A stretch of 64,000 nucleotides of DNA, taken from NCBI RefSeq assembly GCF_002897035.1, contig NZ_BAUX01000002.1, positions 248,001-312,000 of the forward strand, in the 5' to 3' direction. Origin of the DNA: Methylopila sp. Yamaguchi. GTDB taxonomy: Bacteria; Pseudomonadota; Alphaproteobacteria; Rhizobiales; Methylopilaceae. Both the position numbers and the translations under genes were made by a program. Each line of letters begins with the position of its first letter. The stretch's first letter is position 1. Positions 16,767 through 24,733 of this stretch are shown here, piece by piece. The notes under the pieces were generated by a model. It ran no database searches. It was not told the DNA's origin and saw only the letters and a program-made list of their open reading frames with translations.

Positions 16767-18440
16767 TCAGCTCGCCTCGTCCTCGAGATAACTGCGGGGC
16801 GTGTAGATCCACGTCTTGCCGTCGGCGCGGGCGAAGGCGCGAGTTTTGGACGATCCGATCAGCACCAGCGTGCGCATGTCGACAAGGTCAGGGTCGAGGT
16901 CGCCCAGCGTCGTCAGGGTGAAGCCTTCGCCCGTCCGACCGACGCTGCGGGCCAACGCCACCAGCGTCTCCGGCGCGCGCCGGGCCCGAAGGATATCGAG
17001 CGCTCGGACGAGCTGCTCACGGCGGGTTTTGGAGGCCGGGTTGTAAAGCGCGATGACGAAATCGCCCTCGGCGGCGGCGGCGAGCCGCTGGGCGATGATC
17101 TCCCACGGCTTCAGGTAGTCCGACAGCGAGATGGTCGCGAAATCGTGGCCGAGCGGCGCGCCGAGGCGGGCGGCGGCGGCCTGCATGGCGGAGACGCCGG
17201 GCGTCACCTCGACCGCGACCGAGGGCCAGCCCGCGGGCGCCGCCTCCAGCGCCTCCATCACGGCCGCCGCCATACCGAACACGCCGGCGTCGCCGGAGGA
17301 GACCACCGCCACCTCGCGCCCTTGAGCTGCGAGCGTCAGCGCAGCCTGCGCGCGCTCGACCTCGACGCGGTTGTCGGAGCCGTGGCGGCGCTGGCCGGCG
17401 CGCTCCGGCGCCATGGCGAGATAGGGCTCGTAGCCCACGAGATCGGAGGCGCGGTCGAGCGCCGCCGCTGCGTCCGGGGTCAGCCAGCCGCGCGGGCCGG
17501 GGCCGAGGCCGACCACCGTCACGCGACCGGGCGCGCGCCCGAAACCCTCGGGCGCGACCGGCGCTGAAAAGCGATGGATATGCAGGCCGGGCTCGGCGTG
17601 GATCGTCTCACCGTCCTCCAGCCGCTGCTCGACGATCCGGAGCGGAACGCCGCGCGCGGCGAGCGCCTCGGCGAAGAGGTGGTGCAGCGGCGCGCCTTCG
17701 GGCGCTAGCGCCGCGCCCAGCGCGGCCGGCGCCAGCGCGAGCCGCGCCAGCGCGGCGTCAAAGGCCTCGAGCGTCGCCATGTCGGGCCGGTCGAAGGCCG
17801 CGACCAGCACGCGAGGGTGAAACAGCAGGCCGTCCCTCGGGGCGGGAACGTCCTCCGCGGTCACCCGCAACAGCACCGCGCCGTCGTCGCCCTGCGGCAG
17901 GTCGGAGGCGCGGAGCCAGGGTGCCTCCCCTTCGATCCGGGCGCGGGCGCCGGCCAGCAGGTCGGAGGTGACGCGCTTGGCGTCCTGCGGGTTGACCAGC
18001 ACGTAGCCCTGCGGCGGGTTTTCGAGCACGAGACCGAAGCGGCGGGCGCCGGCGCCGGTGATGGCCGCCGCGCCGCACAGCGCCGCGGCCACCTTTCGAG
18101 CCAGAGCATCCGCGCCGGCGAGGCCGCCGAGCAGCGGGACCACCGCCGCGCCGTCGTCGGACACCGCCAGCACCGGCGGCTCCGCGTGCTTGTCCCTGAG
18201 GAGTGGCGCGATCAGGCGGATCAGGATGCCAGCGGCGCAGACGCCGAAGATCGGCCGCCCGGCGCGGAACGCCTCGGCGACCGCGCCGGCGGCGTCCTCG
18301 AAGACGCCGTCGAGGTCGGCGACGCGGCCTGCGAGCCCCGCCGTCTCCCCGCTCACGGTCGCGGCAGTCCGCCGAGCGGTCTCGGCGCCGGCGGGGTTGA
18401 ACGCGAAGACGATCGGCCGGGGCGCGGCGTCGCGCGTCAC
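16767..18440 (-). CDS. cobJ: CbiG-CobJ fusion: precorrin-3B C17-methyltransferase with CbiG-type domain
   Basis: The 557-residue protein joins a CbiG/CobE-like region (about 1-310) to a CobJ methylase (about 315-557). CobJ methylates C17 during ring contraction. Its motifs are VTVVGLGPGPRGWLTPDA, DLVGYEPYL, VVSSGDAGVFGMA, VEVTPGVSAMQAAAARLG and IALYNPASKTRR. In the CbiG part, the family signature normally read as GGHxGANxLA is GGLAGADALA here, so the His and Asn are gone. It starts with GTG overlapping the cobI stop by 4 bp (GTGA). The fusion is common in this order; the degenerate motif suggests a non-catalytic or CobE-like role. Confidence 0.92.
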   Translation of the reverse strand: MTRDAAPRPIVFAFNPAGAETARRTAATVSGETAGLAGRVADLDGVFEDAAGAVAEAFRAGRPIFGVCAAGILIRLIAPLLRDKHAEPPVLAVSDDGAAVVPLLGGLAGADALARKVAAALCGAAAITGAGARRFGLVLENPPQGYVLVNPQDAKRVTSDLLAGARARIEGEAPWLRASDLPQGDDGAVLLRVTAEDVPAPRDGLLFHPRVLVAAFDRPDMATLEAFDAALARLALAPAALGAALAPEGAPLHHLFAEALAARGVPLRIVEQRLEDGETIHAEPGLHIHRFSAPVAPEGFGRAPGRVTVVGLGPGPRGWLTPDAAAALDRASDLVGYEPYLAMAPERAGQRRHGSDNRVEVERAQAALTLAAQGREVAVVSSGDAGVFGMAAAVMEALEAAPAGWPSVAVEVTPGVSAMQAAAARLGAPLGHDFATISLSDYLKPWEIIAQRLAAAAEGDFVIALYNPASKTRREQLVRALDILRARRAPETLVALARSVGRTGEGFTLTTLGDLDPDLVDMRTLVLIGSSKTRAFARADGKTWIYTPRSYLEDEAS

Positions 18441-19165
18441 GGCGTCTCCAGACCCGGCAGCACGATGATGGAGAAGTACGGGACGGAGGCCGGGTCGACC
18501 TCGGCCGCCGGCAGCACCCGCTCGCGTTCCTGGCTCGCGCGCTCCACGTAGAACGCGCGCTCCAGCACGCCGGCGGCGTCCAGCGCCGCGCGGACCTTGG
18601 CGAAGGTCCGGCCGAGCTTCATGACGACGGCGGCGTCGGCCGCGGCGAGCCGCCGCGTCAGCTCCTCCGCTGGCAGGGTGCCGGGAATCACGGTGACGGT
18701 GTCGCGCCGGAGCACGAGCGGGCGGCCGAGGGCCGCGGGCCCCGCCATCACCGAGGAGACGCCGGGCGTCACCGTGGTCTCGTAGCGGTCCTTCAGGCGG
18801 TGGTGCCAGTAGATGAAGGAGCCGTAGAAGAACGGATCGCCCTCGCACAGCACGCAGACGTCGAGGCCGCGGTCCAGGCGGGACGCGATGTCCTCGGCGC
18901 TGGAGTCGTAGAAGTCGCGCATCACCTGCGGATACGACGGCAAGTCCGCCTCGGGGCTCGCCGTCACGGGGTAGACCAGCGGCAGCAGCTCCTGCTCGGG
19001 GCGGAGGTGCGGTCGGGCGGCGGCGAGCGCCACGCCGTTGCCGGCCTTCGCGGCGGGATAGGCGATGACCTGCGCCTCCTGAATCAGGCGCAGCGCCTTC
19101 AACGTCAGGAGCTCCGGATCGCCGGGCCCCACGCCGACGCCCGACAGTCGTCCGGGGGCGGTCAT
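18437..19165 (-). CDS. cobI: Precorrin-2 C20-methyltransferase CobI
   Basis: A 242-residue SAM-dependent methylase that adds the C20 methyl group to precorrin-2. The N-terminal VGVGPGDPELLTLKALR, the VCVLCEGDPFFYGSFIY segment (about 100-117) and VTPGVSSVMAGPAALG are family motifs. Both ends overlap neighbours: its ATG overlaps the cobH stop (ATGA) and its stop overlaps the cobJ GTG. The cobH-cobI-cobJ string is therefore tightly coupled. Confidence 0.95.
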   Translation of the reverse strand: MTAPGRLSGVGVGPGDPELLTLKALRLIQEAQVIAYPAAKAGNGVALAAARPHLRPEQELLPLVYPVTASPEADLPSYPQVMRDFYDSSAEDIASRLDRGLDVCVLCEGDPFFYGSFIYWHHRLKDRYETTVTPGVSSVMAGPAALGRPLVLRRDTVTVIPGTLPAEELTRRLAAADAAVVMKLGRTFAKVRAALDAAGVLERAFYVERASQERERVLPAAEVDPASVPYFSIIVLPGLETP

Positions 19166-19785
19166 TCCTTCGGGTCCGCGACGGCGTTGATCGCGGCGAC
19201 CGTCATCGCGCTGCCGCCGCGCCGGCCGAGCAGCGTGAGGAACGGAACGCCGCGGGGGTTCGCCGCGAGCTCGGCCTTGGACTCCGCCGCGCCGATAAAG
19301 CCCACGGGCAGGCCGAGGATCGCCGCCGGTTTCGGCCAGCCAGCGTCGAGCCGTTCCAGCAGGTGAAATAGCGTGGTCGGCGCGTTGCCGATCGCGACCA
19401 CCGCTCCCTCGAGCCGGTCGCGCCACAGCTCGACCGCGGCGGCGGAGCGCGTGGTGCCGAGCTCCGCCGCAAGCCCCGGCGTACGCGGGTCGTCGAGGAA
19501 GCAGAGCACCTCGTTGTCGGCGGGGAGCCGTGAACGCGTGACGCCGGAGGCGACCATCTTCGCGTCCGCGATGATGGGCGCGCCGTCGCGGAGCGCCGCG
19601 CGGCCGGCCGCGACCACGGCGGGGTCGAACCGGACGTCGGCGGGAAGGTCGGTCATGCCGCAGGCGTGGATCATCCGCACCACGGCTCCGGCGACGTCGT
19701 CGGGCAGTCCCCCAAGATTGGCCTCCGCCCTGATCGTCGCGAACGAGCGGCGATAGATCTCCGCCCCGTCCTTCACATAGTCCAT
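19162..19785 (-). CDS. cobH: Precorrin-8X methylmutase CobH
   Basis: A 207-residue enzyme that moves the C11 methyl to C12, giving hydrogenobyrinate. Family features are YVKDGAEIYRRSFATIRAE at the N-terminus, the catalytic His in VRMIHACGMTDL (about 47), and GNAPTTLFHLLERL and ILGLPVGFIGAAESK later. The start MDYVKDG is chosen by alignment with the known N-terminus; an in-frame GTG lies one codon upstream. It leads the cobH-cobI-cobJ string, with cobG upstream. Confidence 0.94.
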   Translation of the reverse strand: MDYVKDGAEIYRRSFATIRAEANLGGLPDDVAGAVVRMIHACGMTDLPADVRFDPAVVAAGRAALRDGAPIIADAKMVASGVTRSRLPADNEVLCFLDDPRTPGLAAELGTTRSAAAVELWRDRLEGAVVAIGNAPTTLFHLLERLDAGWPKPAAILGLPVGFIGAAESKAELAANPRGVPFLTLLGRRGGSAMTVAAINAVADPKE

Positions 19786-19855
19786 CACGCCCGCCCTGAA
19801 GCCTCGCGACAGCCTTGTGACGGGGGCGGCGCCGGCTGGCAAGGCGTCTCTTGGC

Positions 19856-19954
19856 TTAAGAGACGGAGAGGGCTTCCTGCCAAGGCCGCCTGAGCTTCGA
19901 AACGGCCGCTCGGACTGCTGAAGCCAACAGGAAGCTTTCGCTCAACGTCCTCAT
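19856..19954 (-). CDS. Very small hypothetical ORF between cobG and cobH
   Basis: A 32-residue frame (MRTLSESFLLASAVRAAVSK...) fills most of the 200-bp gap between cobG and cobH on the same strand. The start resembles that of small DUF1127-type proteins, but the diagnostic C-terminal DIGL motif is missing. No clear ribosome-binding site precedes it. It may be a remnant or chance. Confidence 0.2.
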   Translation of the reverse strand: MRTLSESFLLASAVRAAVSKLRRPWQEALSVS

Positions 19955-19988
19955 GCCGGGGAGCCGCCCGCGTTCCGAAGCGCTCAGG

Positions 19989-21248
19989 TCATCCCCGCCG
20001 CTGCAGCCAGTCCAGTATCGCGTCGGCGTCCGCCGCCGGAAGCCGGCCCAAGACGGGTCCCGGCCGGCGAGGCGCGGCGCGGGCGTGGAGGGTCCAGCCG
20101 GGAGCGTCGCTCGCGCCGAGCAGCAGCAGGTCAGCGTCCGCGGGGCCTGCGCAGCCCTTGCCGCAGGCGGAGAGGTGCACGCGCGCGAGGGGCGCGAGGC
20201 CGCTGGCCGCGGCGCGGGCGAGCAGAGCCAGGCCGACGGCTTTCGCGGGCTCCCGGGCGCGAACGCAGGAGGGCGCGCCCGCGCAGGCGACGACGGTGAG
20301 GCGCTCCACGACGGCGACGGGCGGAAACCCCGCGGCCTCCGACTGTCGCAGCAGATCGGCGGTCCTCCCAGGCGCGACGCCCGGCAGCACCACGGCCGAC
20401 CAGGGCGCCAGCACGAGCGCCCCATCCCCGTCCTGGTCCGCGCGGTCGGCCAGCCAGCGCAGCTGACGGGCGTCCAGCCGCCCCACCGCGACCGGAATGG
20501 CGACGGCCGCGCGGCTCCGCGACCGCGAGGGCGGCAGCGCGCCGAAAATCGGACGGACCTCCGACGGCCAAGCGACGTCGGCGCCCGTCGCGGCGAGGCC
20601 GGACGCGACGAGATCCGCGGCGACGACATGCGGAGCGAGATCCCGCGCCCGGGTGTCCGGACCAAGCGCCGCGGCGGCGCCGGCGACGGCGAGAATCGCG
20701 GCGACTGCGGCCTCCGGCCGTGTCGCGACCCCAAGAGGCCGGCTGGCGAGAGCGAGCGCCAGGGCGACCCGCCCTTCCCCGTCACGGAAGGCCAACAGCG
20801 TCAGGTCGGAGGCCGTGGCGGCGAGCCCTGCGCGGCCGCCGCCATCGAGCGCGACGGAGAACTTCGGCGAGAGATCGGCGGCGAAGTCCGAGGAGCCCAG
20901 CGCATCCGCCACCGCCGAGGCAAGCGGCCGGAGATCGACGACTTCCATCGGGTCCAGCCCCGCCAGCGGGTCGAGCAGCACGTTGCGCCGTCGATCGGCC
21001 TCGCCGCCCGTGTAGAGGCCGACGGCGGCGAGCCGCTCGCCGAGCCCGGGCCCGGCGTCGAGCGGCAGGCCGCGAATCTGCAGGTTGGCGCGGTTGGTGA
21101 GGTCGATGACGCCGGAGCCGAGCGTCTCGGCGGCGTTCGCCACGGCGCGCGCCTGATCTGCGCTCAGGCGACCGCCCGGCGTACGGACGCGCGCGAGGCC
21201 GCCATCGGCCATGTCAGCGAGATGCGCTATGCCAGGACATTCGGCCAT
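19989..21248 (-). CDS. cobG: Precorrin-3B synthase CobG
   Basis: A 419-residue Fe-S/non-haem-iron monooxygenase, related to nitrite/sulfite reductases, that hydroxylates precorrin-3A with O2 and so marks the aerobic corrin route. Conserved parts are RVRTPGGRLSADQARAVA, NRANLQIRGLP (about 55), ACAGAPSCVRA and SACGKGCAGP, the last two giving the cluster Cys. The start MAECPG fits the family N-terminus; GTG at 21272 is an alternative. It is divergent from the AtzG-like gene across less than 100 bp, in which I see no cobalamin riboswitch. Confidence 0.92.
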   Translation of the reverse strand: MAECPGIAHLADMADGGLARVRTPGGRLSADQARAVANAAETLGSGVIDLTNRANLQIRGLPLDAGPGLGERLAAVGLYTGGEADRRRNVLLDPLAGLDPMEVVDLRPLASAVADALGSSDFAADLSPKFSVALDGGGRAGLAATASDLTLLAFRDGEGRVALALALASRPLGVATRPEAAVAAILAVAGAAAALGPDTRARDLAPHVVAADLVASGLAATGADVAWPSEVRPIFGALPPSRSRSRAAVAIPVAVGRLDARQLRWLADRADQDGDGALVLAPWSAVVLPGVAPGRTADLLRQSEAAGFPPVAVVERLTVVACAGAPSCVRAREPAKAVGLALLARAAASGLAPLARVHLSACGKGCAGPADADLLLLGASDAPGWTLHARAAPRRPGPVLGRLPAADADAILDWLQRRG

Positions 21249-21341
21249 GGCGCTGTCGTCGCGCTCTGGCACGGAAAACGCAAGGGCGGCGGGATCGCGC
21301 GGATCGTCCGCACGCCGAACATCATTGGGACACGAGACCGC

Positions 21342-21572
21342 ATGCCGCACGAACCGCTGACGCCAGAGACCGCTCGCGCCATCGCCGCGCTCGGAGGCCT
21401 CGCCATCGACGCGGAGAGCGGCCGCCGCGTCGCCCTTTCGGTGAGCGCCGTGACCGCCGCGGCGGCGGGCTTCCAGGACGTGCTCGGCTTCGAGGATCAG
21501 CCGTCCGACTTCGCCCGGCTCCGCCGGACGATCGCTGCAGCCGCACGCAGCGCCGGCGGTTTCCATGACTGA
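21342..21572 (+). CDS. AtzG-like (DUF4089) small protein
   Basis: A 76-residue protein with LTPETARAIAALGGLAIDAE at the N-terminus and a short helical rest, matching the AtzG/DUF4089 family. In cyanuric-acid degrading strains AtzG is the small partner that stabilises the amidase AtzE, a GatC-GatA-like pair. Its last 8 bp overlap the start of the amidase gene, which supports a complex made in fixed ratio. It is divergent from cobG. Confidence 0.75.
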   Translation: MPHEPLTPETARAIAALGGLAIDAESGRRVALSVSAVTAAAAGFQDVLGFEDQPSDFARLRRTIAAAARSAGGFHD

Positions 21573-22983
21573 GGCGGCCGAGACTCACGCGACCATGACC
21601 GACCCGAACGACCTCGCCTATCTCGACCTGGTCGACGCCGCGGCGGCGGTGGCGGCGCGCCGCGTCTCATCGCGCGAGCTGACCGAGGCGCTGATCGCCC
21701 GGATCGAGCGCTGGCAGCCCCGCGTCAACGCCTTCACGTCGTTCGAGCCCGAGGCCGCGCTGCTCGCCGCCGACAGGGCCGACGCCTCGGAGCCGGCCGG
21801 CCCGCTCCACGGCGTGCCGCTCGCTCACAAGGACATGTTCTACGCCGCGGGCAAGGTGGTGAGCTGCGGCTCGGCGCTCCGGGCCGACTGGATCGCGACC
21901 GAAACCGCGACCGTGCTGGAGCGGCTGGAGTCCGCCGGCCAGATCCGGCTCGGCGCGCTCGGCATGGCGGAGTTCGCCTATGGCGTCACCGGCCACAACA
22001 GCCATTTCGGGCACGCCCGAAACCCGTGGAACCCGGAGCGCATCACCGGCGGATCGTCCTCCGGCTCCGGCGTCGCGGTGGCGGCGGGCCTCACCTACGC
22101 GGCGCTGGGCTCCGACACCGGCGGCTCCGTGCGGCTGCCCTCGCACTTCTGCGGCGTGACGGGACTGAAGACGACGCTCGGCCTCGTCAGCCGCGCGAAC
22201 GCCATGCCGCTGTCGTCCACCCTCGACACCGTCGGCCCGCTCGCCCGTTCCGCCCGCGACCTGCGGCTGATCATGCGGCTGATCGCAGGGCCCGATCCGC
22301 TGGACGGCGAGACCGGCGAGACCTGGCGCGAGGACGACCGGCCGGCCGCCGCCATGACGCTCGGCGTGCCGACGAACTTCTATGTGGAGGACCTCGACGC
22401 CGACGTGGCGAACGCCTTCCAGCAGGCGATCGAGACCTTCCGGTCGCTCGGCTGCCGCATCGTCCCGGTCGACCTGCCCGACGAGGCGCGCCTCAGCAGC
22501 GCGGCGCTGATCGCGCTCGGCGCGGAGGCCGCGGCCCTGCATCGGCGCAATCTTGCGGAGCGTCCGGAGCTCTACGGCGAGCAGACGCGCGCCCGGCTCA
22601 TCAACGGCTTCGGCTACTCCGGGGTGCAGTACGTCGACGCGCTGCGCGGACGTGGGCCGGCGCTGGCGCGGCGGATCGAGCACATGGGCGCCTGCGATGC
22701 GGTGATCGCCCCCGTCGCGCGCTTCCCCGCCCCGCCGATCGCCGAGACTGACGTCGGCGCCCGGTTTGACGGCGTTGTCGCCGCGGTCTCCGCCTTGATG
22801 CGGCCCGTGAACTATCTCGGCCTGCCCGCGATCGCGCTGCCGGCCGGCTTTTCGCGCGAGGGGCTCCCGATCGGCGTCCAGGTGATGGGGCGCCCGTTCA
22901 ACGATTCCGCGCTCCTCACCCTTGGAGAAGCGTTCCAGCGCGCGACCGACCACCACCGCCAGCGGCCGGAGGACCGTCCCTGA
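21565..22983 (+). CDS. AtzE-like amidase (amidase signature family)
   Basis: A 472-residue amidase-signature hydrolase. The catalytic triad is visible as Lys in HGVPLAHKDMF (about 90), the cis-Ser in GGSSSGSG (about 165) and the nucleophile Ser in GSDTGGSVRLPSHFCG (about 188). The start overlaps the AtzG-like gene by 8 bp; an internal ATG at 21595 is possible. The closest functional family is AtzE, which acts on 1-carboxybiuret, but amidases are broad and the substrate is not proven. ureDABC lies about 3 kb away, so a role in scavenging nitrogen from biuret-like or other amides is plausible inference. Confidence 0.85.
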   Translation: MTEAAETHATMTDPNDLAYLDLVDAAAAVAARRVSSRELTEALIARIERWQPRVNAFTSFEPEAALLAADRADASEPAGPLHGVPLAHKDMFYAAGKVVSCGSALRADWIATETATVLERLESAGQIRLGALGMAEFAYGVTGHNSHFGHARNPWNPERITGGSSSGSGVAVAAGLTYAALGSDTGGSVRLPSHFCGVTGLKTTLGLVSRANAMPLSSTLDTVGPLARSARDLRLIMRLIAGPDPLDGETGETWREDDRPAAAMTLGVPTNFYVEDLDADVANAFQQAIETFRSLGCRIVPVDLPDEARLSSAALIALGAEAAALHRRNLAERPELYGEQTRARLINGFGYSGVQYVDALRGRGPALARRIEHMGACDAVIAPVARFPAPPIAETDVGARFDGVVAAVSALMRPVNYLGLPAIALPAGFSREGLPIGVQVMGRPFNDSALLTLGEAFQRATDHHRQRPEDRP

Positions 22984-22990
22984 GCCCCCC

Positions 22991-23015
22991 GGAACCTCTT
23001 GGGCTTTCGCGCGTT
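22991..23015 (+). promoter_or_regulatory. Candidate EcfG (general stress sigma) promoter
   Basis: GGAAC, a 16-bp spacer and CGTT match the EcfG consensus GGAAC-N16/17-CGTT of alphaproteobacteria. It lies about 60 bp ahead of the DUF883-like gene, in the short gap after the amidase stop. Confidence 0.6.
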
Positions 23016-23074
23016 ATACGGAGCGACGACGGGTTTTTCCGTCCAGCTTTCCCGAAAACTGAAGGGGTTTCACC

Positions 23075-23464
23075 ATGGTCGATCGTAAAGTCAGCGGCCT
23101 TGCAGGCGACGCCGGCGACCAGCTCGCGCACCTCCGCGCCACCGTCTCCGAGCTGGGGGAGCGCGTGTCGACCCTTGCGGGCGAGCGCGCCCGCGACGCC
23201 CGCAAGCGCGCCCGTTCGGCGGCGAAGTCGTTTGGCCCCGGCGCGAGCGCGCTTTACGACGACGGCGTCGACGCGTTGCAGACGGCCGCCGATAACGCCG
23301 TCTACTACGGCCGTCGCGCCAGCCACGTCGTGCAGCGCAATCCCGGCCTCTCGCTGCTCGGCCTCGCGGTCGGCGTCGGCATCGTCGCGGCGCTCGTCTA
23401 TGCGAGCCAGGAGGACGATCGCCGTTGGTACGAGCGCGGTAGCCGCCGCGGCGGCTGGTTCTGA
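23075..23464 (+). CDS. DUF883/ElaB-like membrane-anchored protein
   Basis: A 129-residue protein with an Ala/Arg-rich helical N-terminal half (ELGERVSTLAGERARDARKRARSAA-type repeats) and one C-terminal membrane helix (LSLLGLAVGVGIVAALVYA, about 93-111), then a charged Arg/Gly tail. This is the layout of DUF883 proteins such as E. coli ElaB and YqjD, which tether ribosomes or envelope components in stationary phase. GAAGGGG precedes the ATG. The EcfG-like promoter upstream and the strong terminator downstream make it a one-gene stress unit. Confidence 0.7.
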   Translation: MVDRKVSGLAGDAGDQLAHLRATVSELGERVSTLAGERARDARKRARSAAKSFGPGASALYDDGVDALQTAADNAVYYGRRASHVVQRNPGLSLLGLAVGVGIVAALVYASQEDDRRWYERGSRRGGWF

Positions 23465-23493
23465 GCCTCGTCTCGAAGTCTGTGAAATGAAAA

Positions 23494-23521
23494 AGCGGCG
23501 TCGCGAGACGCCGCTTTTTTT
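23494..23521. terminator. Strong terminator, probably bidirectional
   Basis: AGCGGCGTC-gcga-GACGCCGCT followed by seven T, with five A on the other side. It ends the DUF883-like gene and can also stop the convergent Bug-type gene. Confidence 0.9.
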
Positions 23522-23565
23522 GCTCTGAGAACCGGGAGCGCGCAGCTCCCCGTCCCTCGGCCGCC

Positions 23566-24570
23566 TCAATCGATCTGCGCGCCCGAGTCCTTCACGATCG
23601 GCGCCCATTTGGCGAGCTCGCTCTTCACGAGCGTCGCGAGTTCGTCCGGGGTCGAGCCCACGATTACGGCGCTGAAGTCGGAGAGTTTCGCCTTCACGGT
23701 CGGATCGTTCACGGCCTTGACAGCGACCTCGTTCAGCTTGGCGATCGCCTCCGGCGGCGTGCCCTTCGGGGCGAACAGCGCGTTCCACGAGTAGGTGTCG
23801 TAGCCCGGCAGCGTTTCGCCGATCGCCGGCAGATCCGGGAAGGTCGGCACGCGCTTCGCGGTCGTCACGCCCAGCGCGCGCAGGCGGCCGGCTTTGATGT
23901 GCTCGGTCGAGGACGGCATGTTGTCGAACTGGATCGGCACCTGGCCCGCGATCACGTCCACCAGCGCCGGGCCAGAGCCCTTGTAGGGGATGTGGATCAG
24001 GTCGATGCCGGCCATCTTCTTGAACAGCTCGCCCGAGAGATGCAGCGGCGATCCGTTGCCCGACGAGGCGTAGGAGTACTTGCCGGGGTCCTTCTTCGCC
24101 ATGTCGATCAGCTCCTGCACCGTCTTGGCGCCGAAGTTCGGATTGACGGTCAGGACGTTGGGCACGTTCACGAGCAGCGAAATCGGCGCGAAGTCGGTCT
24201 CGGCGTTGTAGGAGATCTTCTTATAGAGCGCGGGGTTCAACGCATGGGTCGCGACCGTGCCCATCAGGATGGTGTAGCCGTCCGGCTCCGCCTTCGCGAC
24301 GGTGCCCGCGCCGAGATTGCCGCCGGCGCCGCCGCGGTTGTCCACAATCACTTGCTGGCCGAGCATCTCGCCCATCTTCGCCGCCACAAGGCGCGCGACG
24401 AGATCGGTCGATCCTCCCGGCGCAAACGGCACGATCAGCGTGACGGGCCGGCCTGGGAACCCTTGAGCGAGGGCGGGCGCCGCGAGAGGGCCAAGCGCCG
24501 CCGCGCCCGCCGCGGCCCCGATCAGGCCGCCGAAGCGCCGGCGCGTGAGGGTGAGATTCTCGTTCGACAT
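23566..24570 (-). CDS. Bug-type (TctC) tripartite tricarboxylate binding protein
   Basis: A 334-residue periplasmic solute-binding protein of the Bug/TctC family. The N-terminus LTRRRFGGLIGAAAGAAAL is a Tat-type signal (R-R-R-F-G) followed by a cleavable hydrophobic stretch ending APALAQ. Family motifs are VTLIVPFAPGGSTDLVAR, VIVDNRGGAGGNLGAG, DGYTILMG and LIHIPYKGSGPAL. Such proteins usually feed a TctA/TctB permease, but none is encoded nearby, so this is an orphan receptor with unknown ligand (carboxylates are typical). Confidence 0.92.
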   Translation of the reverse strand: MSNENLTLTRRRFGGLIGAAAGAAALGPLAAPALAQGFPGRPVTLIVPFAPGGSTDLVARLVAAKMGEMLGQQVIVDNRGGAGGNLGAGTVAKAEPDGYTILMGTVATHALNPALYKKISYNAETDFAPISLLVNVPNVLTVNPNFGAKTVQELIDMAKKDPGKYSYASSGNGSPLHLSGELFKKMAGIDLIHIPYKGSGPALVDVIAGQVPIQFDNMPSSTEHIKAGRLRALGVTTAKRVPTFPDLPAIGETLPGYDTYSWNALFAPKGTPPEAIAKLNEVAVKAVNDPTVKAKLSDFSAVIVGSTPDELATLVKSELAKWAPIVKDSGAQID

Positions 24571-24733
24571 CGACGTTCCCTTTTTCGTTTCTTGCGGGCC
24601 TAACGAAGACCTGAGCGCCCTCTGGGCGCACGACTGTGGCATGCCGCCGCGGCTCGGTCGACAGGATCTCGGCCTCGTTCGGGCCGGCTGACGCGCTCGC
24701 GATCACAACCGGGCGTCAAGGCGAGCGACCGGA

